Positions 15,755 to 24,766 of a stretch of DNA of 64,000 nucleotides are shown piece by piece. Below the pieces are notes generated by a model. That model saw nothing but the letters and a program-made list of their open reading frames with translations. It searched no databases and was not told the DNA's origin. This stretch comes from Palsa-504 sp963822765. GTDB taxonomy: Bacteria > Actinomycetota > Actinomycetes > Streptosporangiales > Streptosporangiaceae. How positions within the stretch are numbered: position 1 is the stretch's first letter; every line of letters begins with the position of its first letter. A program made the translations under genes and the position numbers. The stretch is taken from contig CAWGJL010000001.1 in assembly GCA_963822765.1 (NCBI GenBank), positions 186,001-250,000 of the forward strand, in the 5' to 3' direction.

Positions 15755-16733
15755 AAAGAATATTTTTGCCGAACGGACCGGGGCTTTGCGCTACGAGAAC
15801 CTGCTCGACTCACTCGGCCATACGCCGCTGGTCGGCTTGCCGCGCCTATCCCCGTCAGCGGAAGTACGGCTCTGGGCCAAGCTCGAGGACCGCAACCCGA
15901 CCGGCTCGGTAAAGGACCGCGCGGCGTTCTTCATGGTCGCGCAGGCCGAGAAGGAAGGCCTGCTCTCGCCGGGAGCGACGATCATCGAGCCCACCAGCGG
16001 TAACACCGGCATTTCCCTGGCCATGGTGGCCAAGCTGCGCGGCTACCGGCTGATCGTGGTCATGCCCGAGAACACCAGCGAGGAGCGCCGGCAGCTGCTG
16101 CGGATGTACGGGGCCGAGATCATCGGCTCCCCGGCCGCGGGCGGCTCCAACGAGGCGGTCCGGGTGGCCAAGCGGATCGCGGCCGAAAACCCCGACTGGG
16201 TCATGCTCTACCAGTACGGCAACGAGGCCAACACCCGGGCGCACTACGAGACGACCGGGCCGGAGATCCTCGCCGACCTGCCGGAGATCACCCACTTCGT
16301 GGCGGGCCTGGGCACCACCGGCACGCTCATGGGCGCGGGCCGCTACCTGCGCGAGCACAAGCCGGGGGTCAAGATCGTGGCCGCCGAGCCGCGTTACGGC
16401 GAGCTGGTCTACGGGCTGCGCAACGTGGACGAGGGCTTCGTCCCCGAGCTGTACGACCCCACCGTGCTGACCACCCGCTTCTCGGTGTCCTCGGTCGACG
16501 CCCTGCGCCGGACCCGGGAGCTGATCGCCGCCGAGGGCATCTTCGCCGGCATCTCCGCGGGCGCCGCGCTGCACGCGGGCCTGGCCATGGCGGCCAAGGC
16601 GGTCAATGACGGCGCGCCGGCCGACATCGTGGTGCTGATCGCCGACGGCGGCTGGAAGTACCTGTCCACCGGCGCCTACGACGGCACCCTGGACGAAGCC
16701 GAAGCTCGCCTAGAAGGCCAGCTCTGGGCTTAG
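15744..16733 (+). CDS. cysM: Cysteine synthase CysM (CysO-dependent, PLP enzyme)
   Basis: This PLP-dependent cysteine synthase, up to 329 residues, has the PLP lysine in RNPTGSVKDRAAFFM, the substrate loop EPTSGNTGISLAMVA, the phosphate loop GLGTTGTLMGAGRYL and a C-terminal SAGAALHAGLAMA. CysM uses O-phosphoserine and CysO thiocarboxylate in the characterised mycobacterial pathway. The GTG at 15744 overlaps cysO and adds about 14 residues before the usual N-terminus (RYENLLDSLGHTPLVGLPRL); a TTG at 15786 is the alternative start. The extra segment comes from an AT-rich stretch that recurs at helD. Confidence 0.93.
   Translation: MASKKNIFAERTGALRYENLLDSLGHTPLVGLPRLSPSAEVRLWAKLEDRNPTGSVKDRAAFFMVAQAEKEGLLSPGATIIEPTSGNTGISLAMVAKLRGYRLIVVMPENTSEERRQLLRMYGAEIIGSPAAGGSNEAVRVAKRIAAENPDWVMLYQYGNEANTRAHYETTGPEILADLPEITHFVAGLGTTGTLMGAGRYLREHKPGVKIVAAEPRYGELVYGLRNVDEGFVPELYDPTVLTTRFSVSSVDALRRTRELIAAEGIFAGISAGAALHAGLAMAAKAVNDGAPADIVVLIADGGWKYLSTGAYDGTLDEAEARLEGQLWA
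15759..15785 (+). repeat. 27-bp dispersed repeat, copy A (cysM 5' end)
   Basis: AATATTTTTGCCGAACGGAC and seven further bases match 51749-51775 at 25 of 27 positions. Both copies lie near the 5' end of a coding sequence, in the same frame (NI[F/S]AERT). Confidence 0.6.
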
Positions 16734-16753
16734 TGGCGGCCATAATGGCGGGC

Positions 16754-17506
16754 ATGCGGCTGACAGTGATCGGATGCTCGGGGAGCTTCCCCGGGCCGGA
16801 CAGTCCCGCGTCGTCGTACTTGCTCGAGGCCGAAGGGTTCCGGCTGGTCATCGACATGGGCAACGGCGCGCTCGGGGTGCTGCAGCGGCACGCGGAGCTG
16901 TTCGGCGTCGACGCGATCTGCGTTTCCCACCTGCACGCCGACCACTGCATCGACGTGAGCTCTTACTGGGTGGCCCGGCAGTACGCGCCGCAAGGCCCGC
17001 GCCCGCGGATCCCGGTCTATGGTCCCCAAGGCACCACTGACCGGATAGCGGGTATCTGTGGCGAGAAAGCGGACTCCATCCGGGCCCGGTTCGACGTCCG
17101 TAACCTGTCCCCGACCCAAGAGATCGGCCCGTTCCGCGTCACCACCGGGCGGATGAACCATCCGGTCGAGACGTTCGGGTTCCGGGTCGAGCACGCGGGC
17201 TGGACGGTGGCCTACTCGGCCGACACGGGCCCGACCGACGCCCTAGTCCGCCTAGCCGACGGCGCGGACGTCCTGCTGTCCGAGGCGTCGTTCCAGGACG
17301 CCGACAACAACCCGCCCGACCTGCACCTGACCGCGCGGCAGGCGGGGGAGCACGCCACCCGGGCCGGGGCCGGGCAGCTGGTGCTCACCCACCTGGTGCC
17401 GTGGTACGACCGGGAACTCTCGCTGGCGCAGGCGGCGCAGGCCTACCGCGGCCCGCTGTCGGCGGCGGCCACCGGCCTGGTCCTGGGGCCCGGAGCCGCC
17501 GGATAG
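16754..17506 (+). CDS. MBL-fold metal-dependent hydrolase (RNase Z-like)
   Basis: The 250-residue protein has the metallo-beta-lactamase metal motif SHLHADHCID, a second His in RMNHPVETFGF, Asp in AYSADTGPTDALV, and a final His in VLTHLVPW. The N-terminus MRLTVIGCSGSFPGPDSPAS is typical of the actinobacterial family between cysM and rph. The exact substrate is unknown; cyclic nucleotide or RNA phosphodiester hydrolysis is possible. ATG 16754 fits the family start. Confidence 0.88.
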   Translation: MRLTVIGCSGSFPGPDSPASSYLLEAEGFRLVIDMGNGALGVLQRHAELFGVDAICVSHLHADHCIDVSSYWVARQYAPQGPRPRIPVYGPQGTTDRIAGICGEKADSIRARFDVRNLSPTQEIGPFRVTTGRMNHPVETFGFRVEHAGWTVAYSADTGPTDALVRLADGADVLLSEASFQDADNNPPDLHLTARQAGEHATRAGAGQLVLTHLVPWYDRELSLAQAAQAYRGPLSAAATGLVLGPGAAG

Positions 17507-17516
17507 GCTGTCCGTC

Positions 17517-18245
17517 ATGTCTCGACCCGATGGGCGATCCGTGACGGAACTGCGGCCGGTCAAGCTGACCCGCGGCTGGCTCGACCACGCCGAAGGCTCG
17601 GTGCTGGTGGAGTTCGGCCGGACCCGCGTGCTGTGCGCCGCGAGCGTGGCCGAGGAGGTGCCGCGCTGGCGCCGCGGCGGCGGCCTCGGCTGGGTCACCG
17701 CCGAGTACGCCATGCTGCCCCGCGCGACGAACACCCGTGGCGACCGCGAATCGGTCAAGGGTCGCCTGGGCGGCCGCACGCAGGAGATATCCCGGCTGGT
17801 GGGACGGTCGCTGCGGGCCTGCGTGGACTACAAGGCGCTGGGGGAGAACACCATCGTCATCGACTGCGACGTGCTGCAGGCCGACGGCGGCACCCGCACC
17901 GCCGCGGTGACCGGCGGCTACGTCGCCCTGGCCGATGCCGTGGCCTGGCTGCGGGAGCGCAAGCGGCTCAAGGGCAACCCGCTGCTCACCTCGGTGGCCG
18001 CGGTCAGCGTGGGCGTCGTGGACGGCGAGCCGCGGCTGGACCTGTGCTACGAGGAGGACGTGGCGGCGGACACCGACATGAACGTGGTGTGCACCGCGGC
18101 GGGGGACTTCGTGGAGATCCAGGGCACCGCCGAGCGCGAGCCGTTCAGCCGCGACGTGCTCGGCCAGCTCCTCGACCTAGCCACCGAGGGCTGCGCCGAG
18201 CTGACCCAGTTCCAGACCGAAGCCCTGTCCCGCAGTGTCCGCTGA
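17517..18245 (+). CDS. rph: Ribonuclease PH
   Basis: The 242-residue phosphorolytic exoribonuclease trims tRNA 3' ends. Diagnostic parts are MSRPDGRSVTELRPVKLTRG, the substrate loop GWVTAEYAMLPRATNTRGDR, and IDCDVLQADGGTRTAAVTGG with the catalytic acidic residues. Full length. It overlaps rdgB by 11 nt. Confidence 0.97.
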   Translation: MSRPDGRSVTELRPVKLTRGWLDHAEGSVLVEFGRTRVLCAASVAEEVPRWRRGGGLGWVTAEYAMLPRATNTRGDRESVKGRLGGRTQEISRLVGRSLRACVDYKALGENTIVIDCDVLQADGGTRTAAVTGGYVALADAVAWLRERKRLKGNPLLTSVAAVSVGVVDGEPRLDLCYEEDVAADTDMNVVCTAAGDFVEIQGTAEREPFSRDVLGQLLDLATEGCAELTQFQTEALSRSVR

Positions 18246-18834
18246 CGCTCTGGTCCTGGCCACCAGGAACGAGGGCAAGCTCCGCGAGCTGGCCCGGATC
18301 ATAGACAGCCAGGTCATCGGGCTCGACGCATTCCCCGACGCCCCCGACGTGCCCGAGACCGGCGCCACGTTCGAGGCCAACGCGCTGCTCAAGGCGCGTG
18401 CCATCGCCAGTCACACCGGTCTGCCGGCCGTAGCCGACGATTCGGGCCTGTGCGTGGACGCGCTGAACGGCATGCCCGGCGTGCTATCGGCCCGCTGGGC
18501 GGGCCGGCACGGCGCCGACCAGGCCAATCTAGACCTCCTGCTGGCCCAGGTCGCCGATGTGCCCGATGCCCGCCTGGGCGCGCGGTTCGTGTGCGCCGCG
18601 GCGCTGGTCGTGCCGGGCGCCGGCGAATGGGTGACCACCGGCGAGGTGGTGGGCCGGCTGATCCGCGAGCCGCGCGGCAGCGGCGGGTTCGGCTACGATC
18701 CGATTTTCCAGCCCGACGGGTTCGACCTGACCACCGCCGAGATGACCGCCGAAGCCAAGGACGCGATCAGCCACCGCGGCCGCGCCTTCCGCGCGCTGGC
18801 CCCGTATATCCAAGGGAAGCTCACTTATGACTGA
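18235..18834 (+). CDS. rdgB: XTP/dITP diphosphatase (non-canonical purine NTP pyrophosphatase)
   Basis: The 199-residue HAM1/RdgB protein removes ITP, dITP and XTP from the nucleotide pool. Seen are LATRNEGKLRELARI (substrate loop), TGLPAVADDSGLCVDAL (metal and base pocket), and GSGGFGYDPIFQPDG with SHRGRAFRAL near the end. The GTG start lies inside rph, and the 3' end overlaps bcp by 8 nt, so rph-rdgB-bcp is translationally linked. Confidence 0.95.
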   Translation: MSADALVLATRNEGKLRELARIIDSQVIGLDAFPDAPDVPETGATFEANALLKARAIASHTGLPAVADDSGLCVDALNGMPGVLSARWAGRHGADQANLDLLLAQVADVPDARLGARFVCAAALVVPGAGEWVTTGEVVGRLIREPRGSGGFGYDPIFQPDGFDLTTAEMTAEAKDAISHRGRAFRALAPYIQGKLTYD

Positions 18835-19297
18835 CAAGCGACTCGCGCCCGGTGATCCGGCGCCCGACTTCACCCTGTCCGACGCGGACGGCCAGCCGGT
18901 GTCACTGTCCTCGTTCCGCGGCCAGCGGGTGATCGTGTACTTCTACCCGGCCGCGATGACGCCCGGCTGCACCAAGGAAGCCTGCGACTTCCGCGACAAC
19001 CTGGCCCAGCTGAACAACATAGGCATCACGGTGCTCGGCATCTCGCCCGACCAGCCCGCCAAGCTGGCCAAATTCCGCGACCGCGACGGCCTGACCTTCC
19101 CCCTGCTGTCCGACCCCGATCGCACCGTGCTGCAGGCCTATGGTGCCTACGGGGAGAAGAAGCTGTACGGCAAGACCACGGTGGGCGTGATCAGGTCCAC
19201 GTTCGTGATCGACGCCGACGGGAAGGTCGAGAAGGCCCTGTACGGCGTCAAGGCGACCGGTCACGTCGCCCGCCTGATGACCGAGGTCGGGGCCTAG
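18827..19297 (+). CDS. bcp: Thiol peroxidase of the BCP/PrxQ type
   Basis: The 156-residue peroxiredoxin reduces peroxides using thioredoxin. Peroxidatic Cys48 and likely resolving Cys53 are in MTPGCTKEACDFRD. GISPDQPAKLAKFRDRDGL and the GVIRSTFVIDADGKV strand are typical. Last in the rph-rdgB-bcp run, followed directly by tRNA-Leu. Confidence 0.93.
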   Translation: MTDKRLAPGDPAPDFTLSDADGQPVSLSSFRGQRVIVYFYPAAMTPGCTKEACDFRDNLAQLNNIGITVLGISPDQPAKLAKFRDRDGLTFPLLSDPDRTVLQAYGAYGEKKLYGKTTVGVIRSTFVIDADGKVEKALYGVKATGHVARLMTEVGA

Positions 19298-19333
19298 GCG
19301 GTACCGTTGCTAGCGGCCAGATAATGGCGGCCG

Positions 19334-19416
19334 GCGGGCGTGGCGAAATGGCATACGCGGCAGGTTTAGGTCCTGTTGGTGGAGACACCGTGGGGGTTCA
19401 AATCCCCCCGCCCGCA
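19334..19416 (+). tRNA. tRNA-Leu (anticodon UAG)
   Basis: The acceptor stem GCGGGCG (19334-19340) pairs with CGCCCGC (19409-19415), with discriminator A at 19416; no CCA is encoded. The T arm is GGGGG-TTCAAAT-CCCCC. The anticodon loop TTTAGGT gives anticodon TAG at 19367-19369. The long variable arm (about TGGTGGAGACACCG) marks a class II tRNA. A GATAAT at 19320-19325 is a plausible -10 element. Confidence 0.95.
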
Positions 19417-19491
19417 CTCAAAGGAACCCGAGGTACGGCTGTCAGATAGGGGTGATGCCCTGAAACGGGGGCAAATCAGGGGAGACCAGTC

Positions 19492-20190
19492 ATGTCATTC
19501 CGTTCCAAGGTAAGCGCCATTGCCATCACCGCTGCTGCCTGCATGGTCTTTGCCCCGGCGGCGATGGCGTCGTCCGGGCCGGTCCAGGTCACCGGTAAGC
19601 AGCTCAAGTCCGCGCTGCTGCCCGGTTCGGACTTCCTGGCCGGCTATAAGGCGGCGGCCGAGGACGACTCGGGCGGCAAGCTCGAGCACATCACGGTGTT
19701 CAAGCTGCCGTCCATGAGCTGCAAAGACTTCTGGCTTTTCATCGGGACGGTGGGCGGCTTCGGGGACACCTCCTTCGCCGGCGACCTGATCGAGACCAAG
19801 TCGACCTCGGTGAAGGTATTCGAGATCTTCAGCCAGATCGTCTACCAGTTCGCGAGCACGCACGCGGCCGGCTCGTTCTACAGCCAGCTGAACGCCAAGT
19901 ACCGGTCGTGCCGGACGGTGACGTCATCCGACGGACAGGGCGGCACCATCCGGCGCACGGTGCACTCCCAGTCCAAGCAGCGCGTCGGCGGTCACCGGGC
20001 CGTGCAACTCGTCGAAGCCATGACGGATTCCAAGTTTCCCGGCCCGGCCACGCTCACCTACGTGCTGTGGACCATCGACGGCGCCGACGTATACATGATC
20101 AACACGACCCCGCTGAGCATCTCCTCGCCCAAGCCCACCCAGGCGTCGCTCACCCTCAAGCTCATCACCCGCGTCACCCACCTCCGCTAG
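19492..20190 (+). CDS. Secreted protein, PknH-like sensor-domain type
   Basis: The 232-residue protein has a clear signal peptide (KVSAIAITAAACMVFAPAAMASS). The mature part resembles extracytoplasmic ligand-binding domains of the PknH family in overall pattern: paired Cys (SMSCKDF, KYRSCRTV) and LTYVLWTIDGADVYMINTTP near the end. GGGGAGA stands about 6 nt before the ATG. It stands alone, after the tRNA; role unknown. Confidence 0.65.
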   Translation: MSFRSKVSAIAITAAACMVFAPAAMASSGPVQVTGKQLKSALLPGSDFLAGYKAAAEDDSGGKLEHITVFKLPSMSCKDFWLFIGTVGGFGDTSFAGDLIETKSTSVKVFEIFSQIVYQFASTHAAGSFYSQLNAKYRSCRTVTSSDGQGGTIRRTVHSQSKQRVGGHRAVQLVEAMTDSKFPGPATLTYVLWTIDGADVYMINTTPLSISSPKPTQASLTLKLITRVTHLR

Positions 20191-20268
20191 CGCGCAAGCC
20201 TCGAAACCCACCGGGCTCATGCCCGGCTGCGCGCCCCGGGCGAGCGAGCCAGTGCCCAGCTGAGCGCG

Positions 20269-20682
20269 CTATCGTCCGCGGCGGTGCAGGAGGTAGCCCA
20301 GTGCGCAGCTGGCGGGAATCAGCGCGGCGGGCACCAGGTTGACGGGCACCCCGGCGACGCGGGGGAGGTGGCCCGGCTCGTCCTCGACGCCGGCGCCGGA
20401 AATGGCCAGGGCGGGGAAGAACGGCACCCAGGCGGCCGCGGACAACAGCGCGGCGGTGGTCACGGCCGTGTCGTGGTCACGTGTCTGCTGGCCGGGCCGC
20501 CACAACAGCCACAGCGCAAGGAGCTGGGACCCGGTCACTGTTCCCCATCCGGTGGCGTTATGGAACCGGGCGTGCGGCGGCCAGGCCGGGTTGAACACGT
20601 GGGTGGAGTTCAGATCGGCCCGCCCGGTGCCGATGATCGTGCCGATCGCCGCGCCGCTGAGGATCAGACGGCTGATTCTCAT
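20269..20682 (-). CDS. Small four-helix membrane protein (DUF6640-like)
   Basis: The 137-residue protein has about four hydrophobic segments and the motif STHVFNPAWPPHARFH shortly after the first helix, a pattern I associate with small membrane proteins of unknown function. Its ATG overlaps the SDR stop (ATGA at 20679-20682), so the two form an operon. Confidence 0.6.
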   Translation of the reverse strand: MRISRLILSGAAIGTIIGTGRADLNSTHVFNPAWPPHARFHNATGWGTVTGSQLLALWLLWRPGQQTRDHDTAVTTAALLSAAAWVPFFPALAISGAGVEDEPGHLPRVAGVPVNLVPAALIPASCALGYLLHRRGR

Positions 20683-21556
20683 GCCCCTGCCTGCCTTTCC
20701 GGCCGGTCCCGGCGGGCTGCGTCGCCGGCGGCGCGGCGGATCTGGGCGGCGGACCGGGCGGCCTGCCGCCGCGACAGCTCGCGGGGCAGCAGCGGCAGCG
20801 CCCGCATGGCGATCCGGTAGGCCCGGCCGGGAAAGACCAGCGGCACGCCGCGGTCAAAGCCCGCCAGCGCCTCGCGCGCGCACTGCGCCGCGCTGATCCG
20901 CAGCAATTGCGGCGGGCCGCCGGTCATCCCGCCCGCCGACCCGGCGACCTGATCGAACTCGCTGTCCACCGGGCCGGGGCAGACCTGGGTGACGACCACC
21001 CCGGTGCCAGACAGATCCGCCCGCAGTGCCTCGCTGAAACCGTCCATGAAATGCTTGCTGGCCGAATACGCCGCAGCCGCGGGCATGACCGTCAGCCCGG
21101 CCCCCGACCCCATGTTCAGCACTCCCCCTCGCCCGCGTTTGACCATCGCGGGCACCAGGGCCGTGGTCAGCTGCACGACCGCCAGGACATTCGTCTGCAG
21201 CATGGTCCGGACTCGCGTCCAGTCTGCCTGGTCAGCCAGGGCCTGATCGCCGACGCCAGCGTTGTTCACCAGCACATCCACCGCCCCGGCCCGCTCAGTT
21301 GCTTCGGCCAGGGCTCGCTCCACGTCGTTCTCGCCGGACAGGTCGACCGGCAGGGTCAGTACTTGCAGCCGGGGGTGCCTGACCAGCAGGCTGGCGCGCA
21401 GCTCTTCCAGACGCCCGGCCCGCCGGGCCAGCAGAATAAGCACCTGGCCCGCGGCGCGAGCTGCACCGCAAGCTCACGGCCGATCCCCGCCGAGGCGCCG
21501 GTGATCAGGACAGCGCCATCATCGACCGGAGGCCGCGGGTTCCCGGCCACGATCAC
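20679..21556 (-). pseudogene. Short-chain dehydrogenase/reductase, frameshifted
   Basis: The N-terminus from ATG 21556 carries the cofactor motif VLITGASAGIGRELAVQLAPRA. The frame is then lost near 21446, and the rest continues in a neighbouring frame (VLILLARRAGRLEELRASLL, DVLVNNAGVG, catalytic AAYSASKHFMDGF). The whole region is one base short of a complete 292-residue SDR, so a single-base deletion explains it. Substrate not predictable. It is coupled to the downstream membrane-protein gene. A sequencing error would make this a normal gene. Confidence 0.78.
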
Positions 21557-21571
21557 ATCTCCGTCCGCTGA

Positions 21572-21871
21572 TCATGCCATGAGCATACTGGTTACCTGAC
21601 AACAAAGCGGAGCAAGAGGCCGGCCGCGCCACGCACGGCCGGGCGCTCCCGGCGAGCGCGCCAACCCCCAGCCCAGGACCGGCACATCTTGCGCAAGCTC
21701 CTCTGCTGCCCCTAGCGCGCCGGGCAGCTCGTCAAACCCAACCACGTCCTGGAGGAAAGGGCTCGCCGCGGCGCACGCCGCCTGCGAGTTCACTGGCATG
21801 ACCTGGCGGCCATCGCCGACCCTGATGTGCGTGTGAAGACGGTCCGCTCTGCAAGCGATAATCACACACAT
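21572..21871 (-). CDS. Hypothetical short reading frame beside the transposase relic
   Basis: An ATG at 21871 opens a 99-residue frame (MCVIIACRADRLHTHIRVGD...). It is in frame with the decayed transposase tail upstream, so it may be chance read-through. I recognise no domain. The interval 21557-21941 otherwise holds nothing I can support. Confidence 0.2.
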   Translation of the reverse strand: MCVIIACRADRLHTHIRVGDGRQVMPVNSQAACAAASPFLQDVVGFDELPGALGAAEELAQDVPVLGWGLARSPGAPGRAWRGRPLAPLCCQVTSMLMA

Positions 21872-21941
21872 GCTGGCTTCCCTGGGCTGGAACCATGATC
21901 GTGAACAGTTAGGGACAACTATTGCCCCGAACTGTGCATGA

Positions 21942-23273
21942 TCAGATATTGCATGGTCTTGGGTTATTTGCCGCTGGTAGTGGCAGGTCCGGGCGCGGTG
22001 CTGGTGGCGGCGTCGCCAGTGTGACCAGTGGAGGCGGTGCCCGGCGTCGTGGCCCGGTGGAGCAGTCACTGCGGCGAGGAGGTGGGCGATCTCGTTGCGA
22101 GTCAGAGGGATCTGCCCGGCCGCGGCTGGGCCGCGGGCGGATTCGATGGCGGCGGCTATGGTGAGGACGGCGGCGCCGAGCATGGCCAGGGTGACCCACC
22201 GGTACCAGGAGGTCCAGCGGCGCAGCTGGTGCTCATCCAGGCCGGTCAGGCCCTTGCAGGCCTCGAAATTTCTCCTCGATCGTTCAGCGAAGCCCGGCGA
22301 CCTTGACCAGCGCGGCCAGCGTGACCCGCTGCGGGGAGTAGCAGTGGTAGAAGGCCAGCTCCCCGGTGCTTCGGTTCCGGCGGATTAGCAGGCACCGGTG
22401 TCCGGGGCTGGGGTTGCTGATGGTGACCAGGCCCAGTCGTACCACCGGTGTCCCTTGGCACCATCACCTGCCGATAGCCGCTGCCAGGCACGCCTGGGCA
22501 GCCGCGCGGCGAGCTCATCGGCGCGGACGGTACGGCCGACCCCGGCGGGGACACGGTGATCGCGCGCGACGGCCAGCACATAGGCGATGTGATGCTGCTC
22601 CAGCCAGGGTGCGCAGCGGCCCGTTATCCCCATAGGCCTCGTCGGCGGCCACCCAGGCGAACGGCACCCGCGCGCTGACGGCCCGCTCGATCATCAGGCT
22701 GGCCAACTGCGGCTTGGTCGCGAACGCCGCGTGTCCAGGAATCCCGGCCGCCTCGCAGCGGGCCGGGTCACCGGTCCAGGACTTCGGCAGGTACAGCGCC
22801 CGGTCAATCAGCGCGTGCCCGTGCGGGGCAGCATAGCCAAGGTAGACCGCGACCTGGGCGTTCTCGATCCGGCCCGCGGTGCCGGTGTACTGCCGCTGCA
22901 CCCCCGGCGTGGCGGTGCCTTTCTTCACGTCCCCCGTCTCATCCACCACCAGCACCGCGCCGGGATCACCCAGCTGCTCCACGACGTAACTGCGCACGTC
23001 GTCGCGGACCCCGTCGGCGTCCCACCGGGCCCGGGACAGCAGGTGCTGCATCCCGTCCGGAGTCCGGTCCCCGGCATGCTCGGCGATCGTCCAGCAGTTC
23101 TTGCGCGGCAGCTCGGCCAGCAGGCCCAGCACGAACGCCCGGGCCCGGCGCCGCGGCTCCACCCGGCTGAACCGGGCACCGGCCCGGGTCATCAGCTCAT
23201 CGAATGTCCCCAGCCAGCGGCCAGGGTCTACGCTGGGGCCAGCGGCCGCCAGAAGATCATCGCGAGTCATCAC
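21942..23273 (-). pseudogene. IS701-type DDE transposase relic, several frameshifts
   Basis: Transposase segments can be followed across at least three frames: MMTRDDLLAAAGP through VLVVDETGDVKKGTA and WVAADEAYGDNGPLRT (first two catalytic Asp), then YVLAVARDHRVPAGVGRTVR, and finally LTRNEIAHLLAAVTAPPGHD with a basic tail. Size fits a full IS701-like transposase of about 400 residues. Multiple frame changes mean it is inactive. I could not find convincing terminal inverted repeats, so element ends are not given. Confidence 0.85.
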
Positions 23274-23414
23274 AAACCCAGCTGATCAGACAGCGGCCGC
23301 CCCGTCTCCGGTACCGGACCCAAGATCAACGGCCCGGGGCGGCAGGCAGGGCTGCATCACGTCCAGCCGCGGCCGGGGTAGCATCCGCCTGCCATCTCAC
23401 CCCCAGGAGCACAC

Positions 23415-23924
23415 ATGCGACGAGGCGAGATCTGGTGGGTCGAGTTCGACGAGCGACGGCCTGTCGTGCTGCTGTCGGAAGACGAGCCATCCGGGTTCCA
23501 GGCGATGCAGGTCGTCGCTCCAGCGGATACCGACATCTCCGGCCTGGGAATCGAGGTGGCAGTCGGCGTCCCGGAAGGACTGCCCTTTGAAGGCGTGCTG
23601 CGGTTCGCGTTCCCGTGGCCGGGCTTTACCCCGTGCACCTGGCTGACTACCCTGAGCCGGGACGACCTGATCGAGCGGGCAGGCGCAGTGTCCACCGCCA
23701 AGCTCAGCGAGATCGACGACGCACTGCGTGCCAGCGAGCAAAGGACGGCGTGGACCCCGGCCGCGGCGGCCAGGCTCAGCGAGATTAAGGATTCCCTCCG
23801 TCGGCGGACTCAGGCAGACGGAGAAGGAACGGACGCCCACGCTGACGAAGGTCGATCTCGTCCGCACGACCGACGGTCCGCGGCGCCTCAGCAACAAGAT
23901 CACGATCTACGGCTGGAGTACTAG
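23415..23924 (+). CDS. MazF/PemK-like endoribonuclease toxin (no partner seen)
   Basis: The 169-residue protein opens with MRRGEIWWVEFDERRPVVLL, the classic MazF/PemK start (RGEIW and RPVVLLS), and has a later hydrophobic strand pattern (VLRFAFPWPGFTPCTWLTTLS). The C-terminal 45 residues (after DDALRASEQRT) are low-complexity and not typical of the family. ATG 23415 follows CAGGAG. No antitoxin-sized gene lies directly upstream: that gap holds the transposase 5' end. Toxin activity is inferred from family only. Confidence 0.75.
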   Translation: MRRGEIWWVEFDERRPVVLLSEDEPSGFQAMQVVAPADTDISGLGIEVAVGVPEGLPFEGVLRFAFPWPGFTPCTWLTTLSRDDLIERAGAVSTAKLSEIDDALRASEQRTAWTPAAAARLSEIKDSLRRRTQADGEGTDAHADEGRSRPHDRRSAAPQQQDHDLRLEY

Positions 23925-24084
23925 CGCGTCGGTCAGCGCCGGGTGGTCATCGACGATCAGGCGGGCCACCAGCGGCAGCTTCTGCTCGGCCAGGCCCGCT
24001 CCGCAGCTCGTGCTGGCGGTCCAGGCTATGGCCGGCGAGCACGGCGCGGACCCCGGCACGCTAAAGATGGGCGTAGGCTCGATG

Positions 24085-24314
24085 TCATTTGGGGGTAGTT
24101 GAGGGGATGAGCACTCCTTGCCCAGGGATCGACGGCGGCCGGTCCCGGCCGAGGCGATCGGTCCAGGTCGAGGGCCACGTCAGCTCACCCGAGGTGAATC
24201 CCGACGCATGAACCTGAACAACGACGTCGTTTATCGCCGGTTCCGGCTCGGGCCGCTCCACCAGCGTCATCCCGCCGTTCCCGCAGCCTCATCCGTCACC
24301 ACAATCGCCTTCAT
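24085..24314 (-). pseudogene. N-terminal fragment of an MDR-family zinc/NADP oxidoreductase
   Basis: ATG 24314 has a strong GGGAGGTG just upstream and encodes MKAIVVTDEAAGTAG. One base is then missing, and the frame resumes as MTLVERPEPEPAINDVVVQV and DRLGRDRPPSIPG, the N-terminal catalytic domain of quinone oxidoreductase/alcohol dehydrogenase-like proteins. The homology ends abruptly about 75 residues in, near 24120. It is thus a truncated, frameshifted relic. Confidence 0.75.
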
Positions 24315-24766
24315 CAGGCACCTCCCTGCATCCAGCCCTCGCCGCTGCACCATGAGGCCTGCCCGGCCTTCGCGAGCGTCGTCAGCGCGGCGAGGCACGC
24401 ATCAATACCCCGCCTCACAGTTTCGTACAGTCAATCGCTGTAACGAGACAACTGCAGGCCGGACCAGGCCTCAGCGGGGCGGGCAGTTGGTTGACACCGG
24501 TTTGTGGGCGACTACGTACTCACCGCGGTAATGATGATCGGCGTGCCTCATAGCCACGGTGCCATGCGCTTAACCTCAACGCCGTCACTGGGCGGCTGGC
24601 GGATTTCATCCTCGGGTCGGCCGTGGGCTAAAGGCGGTTATCATCGGCTGTTTCCGCAGCTCAGCGCCTATACCTGCGAGTGCGGCCACAGCCCACCGTG
24701 CAACTGTTAATAACACAGGTGCGGCGGACTCAGCGGGATGGATTAATGACCCGGCCGGCCCGCTGG
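24315..24766. other. Intergenic, no convincing gene
   Basis: Short open frames here lack ribosome binding sites and family resemblance. Apart from one inverted repeat near 24430, I see nothing supportable. Confidence 0.6.
24426..24442. promoter_or_regulatory. Inverted repeat upstream of the MDR relic
   Basis: TACAG (24426-24430) and CTGTA (24438-24442) flank a 7-bp spacer, like an operator for a dimeric regulator. It lies 112 bp before the relic start and may be the remains of its promoter. Confidence 0.35.

Noticed and set aside
24504..24710. 68-residue plus-strand frame in the degraded region
   Set aside because: No ribosome binding site and no family resemblance.
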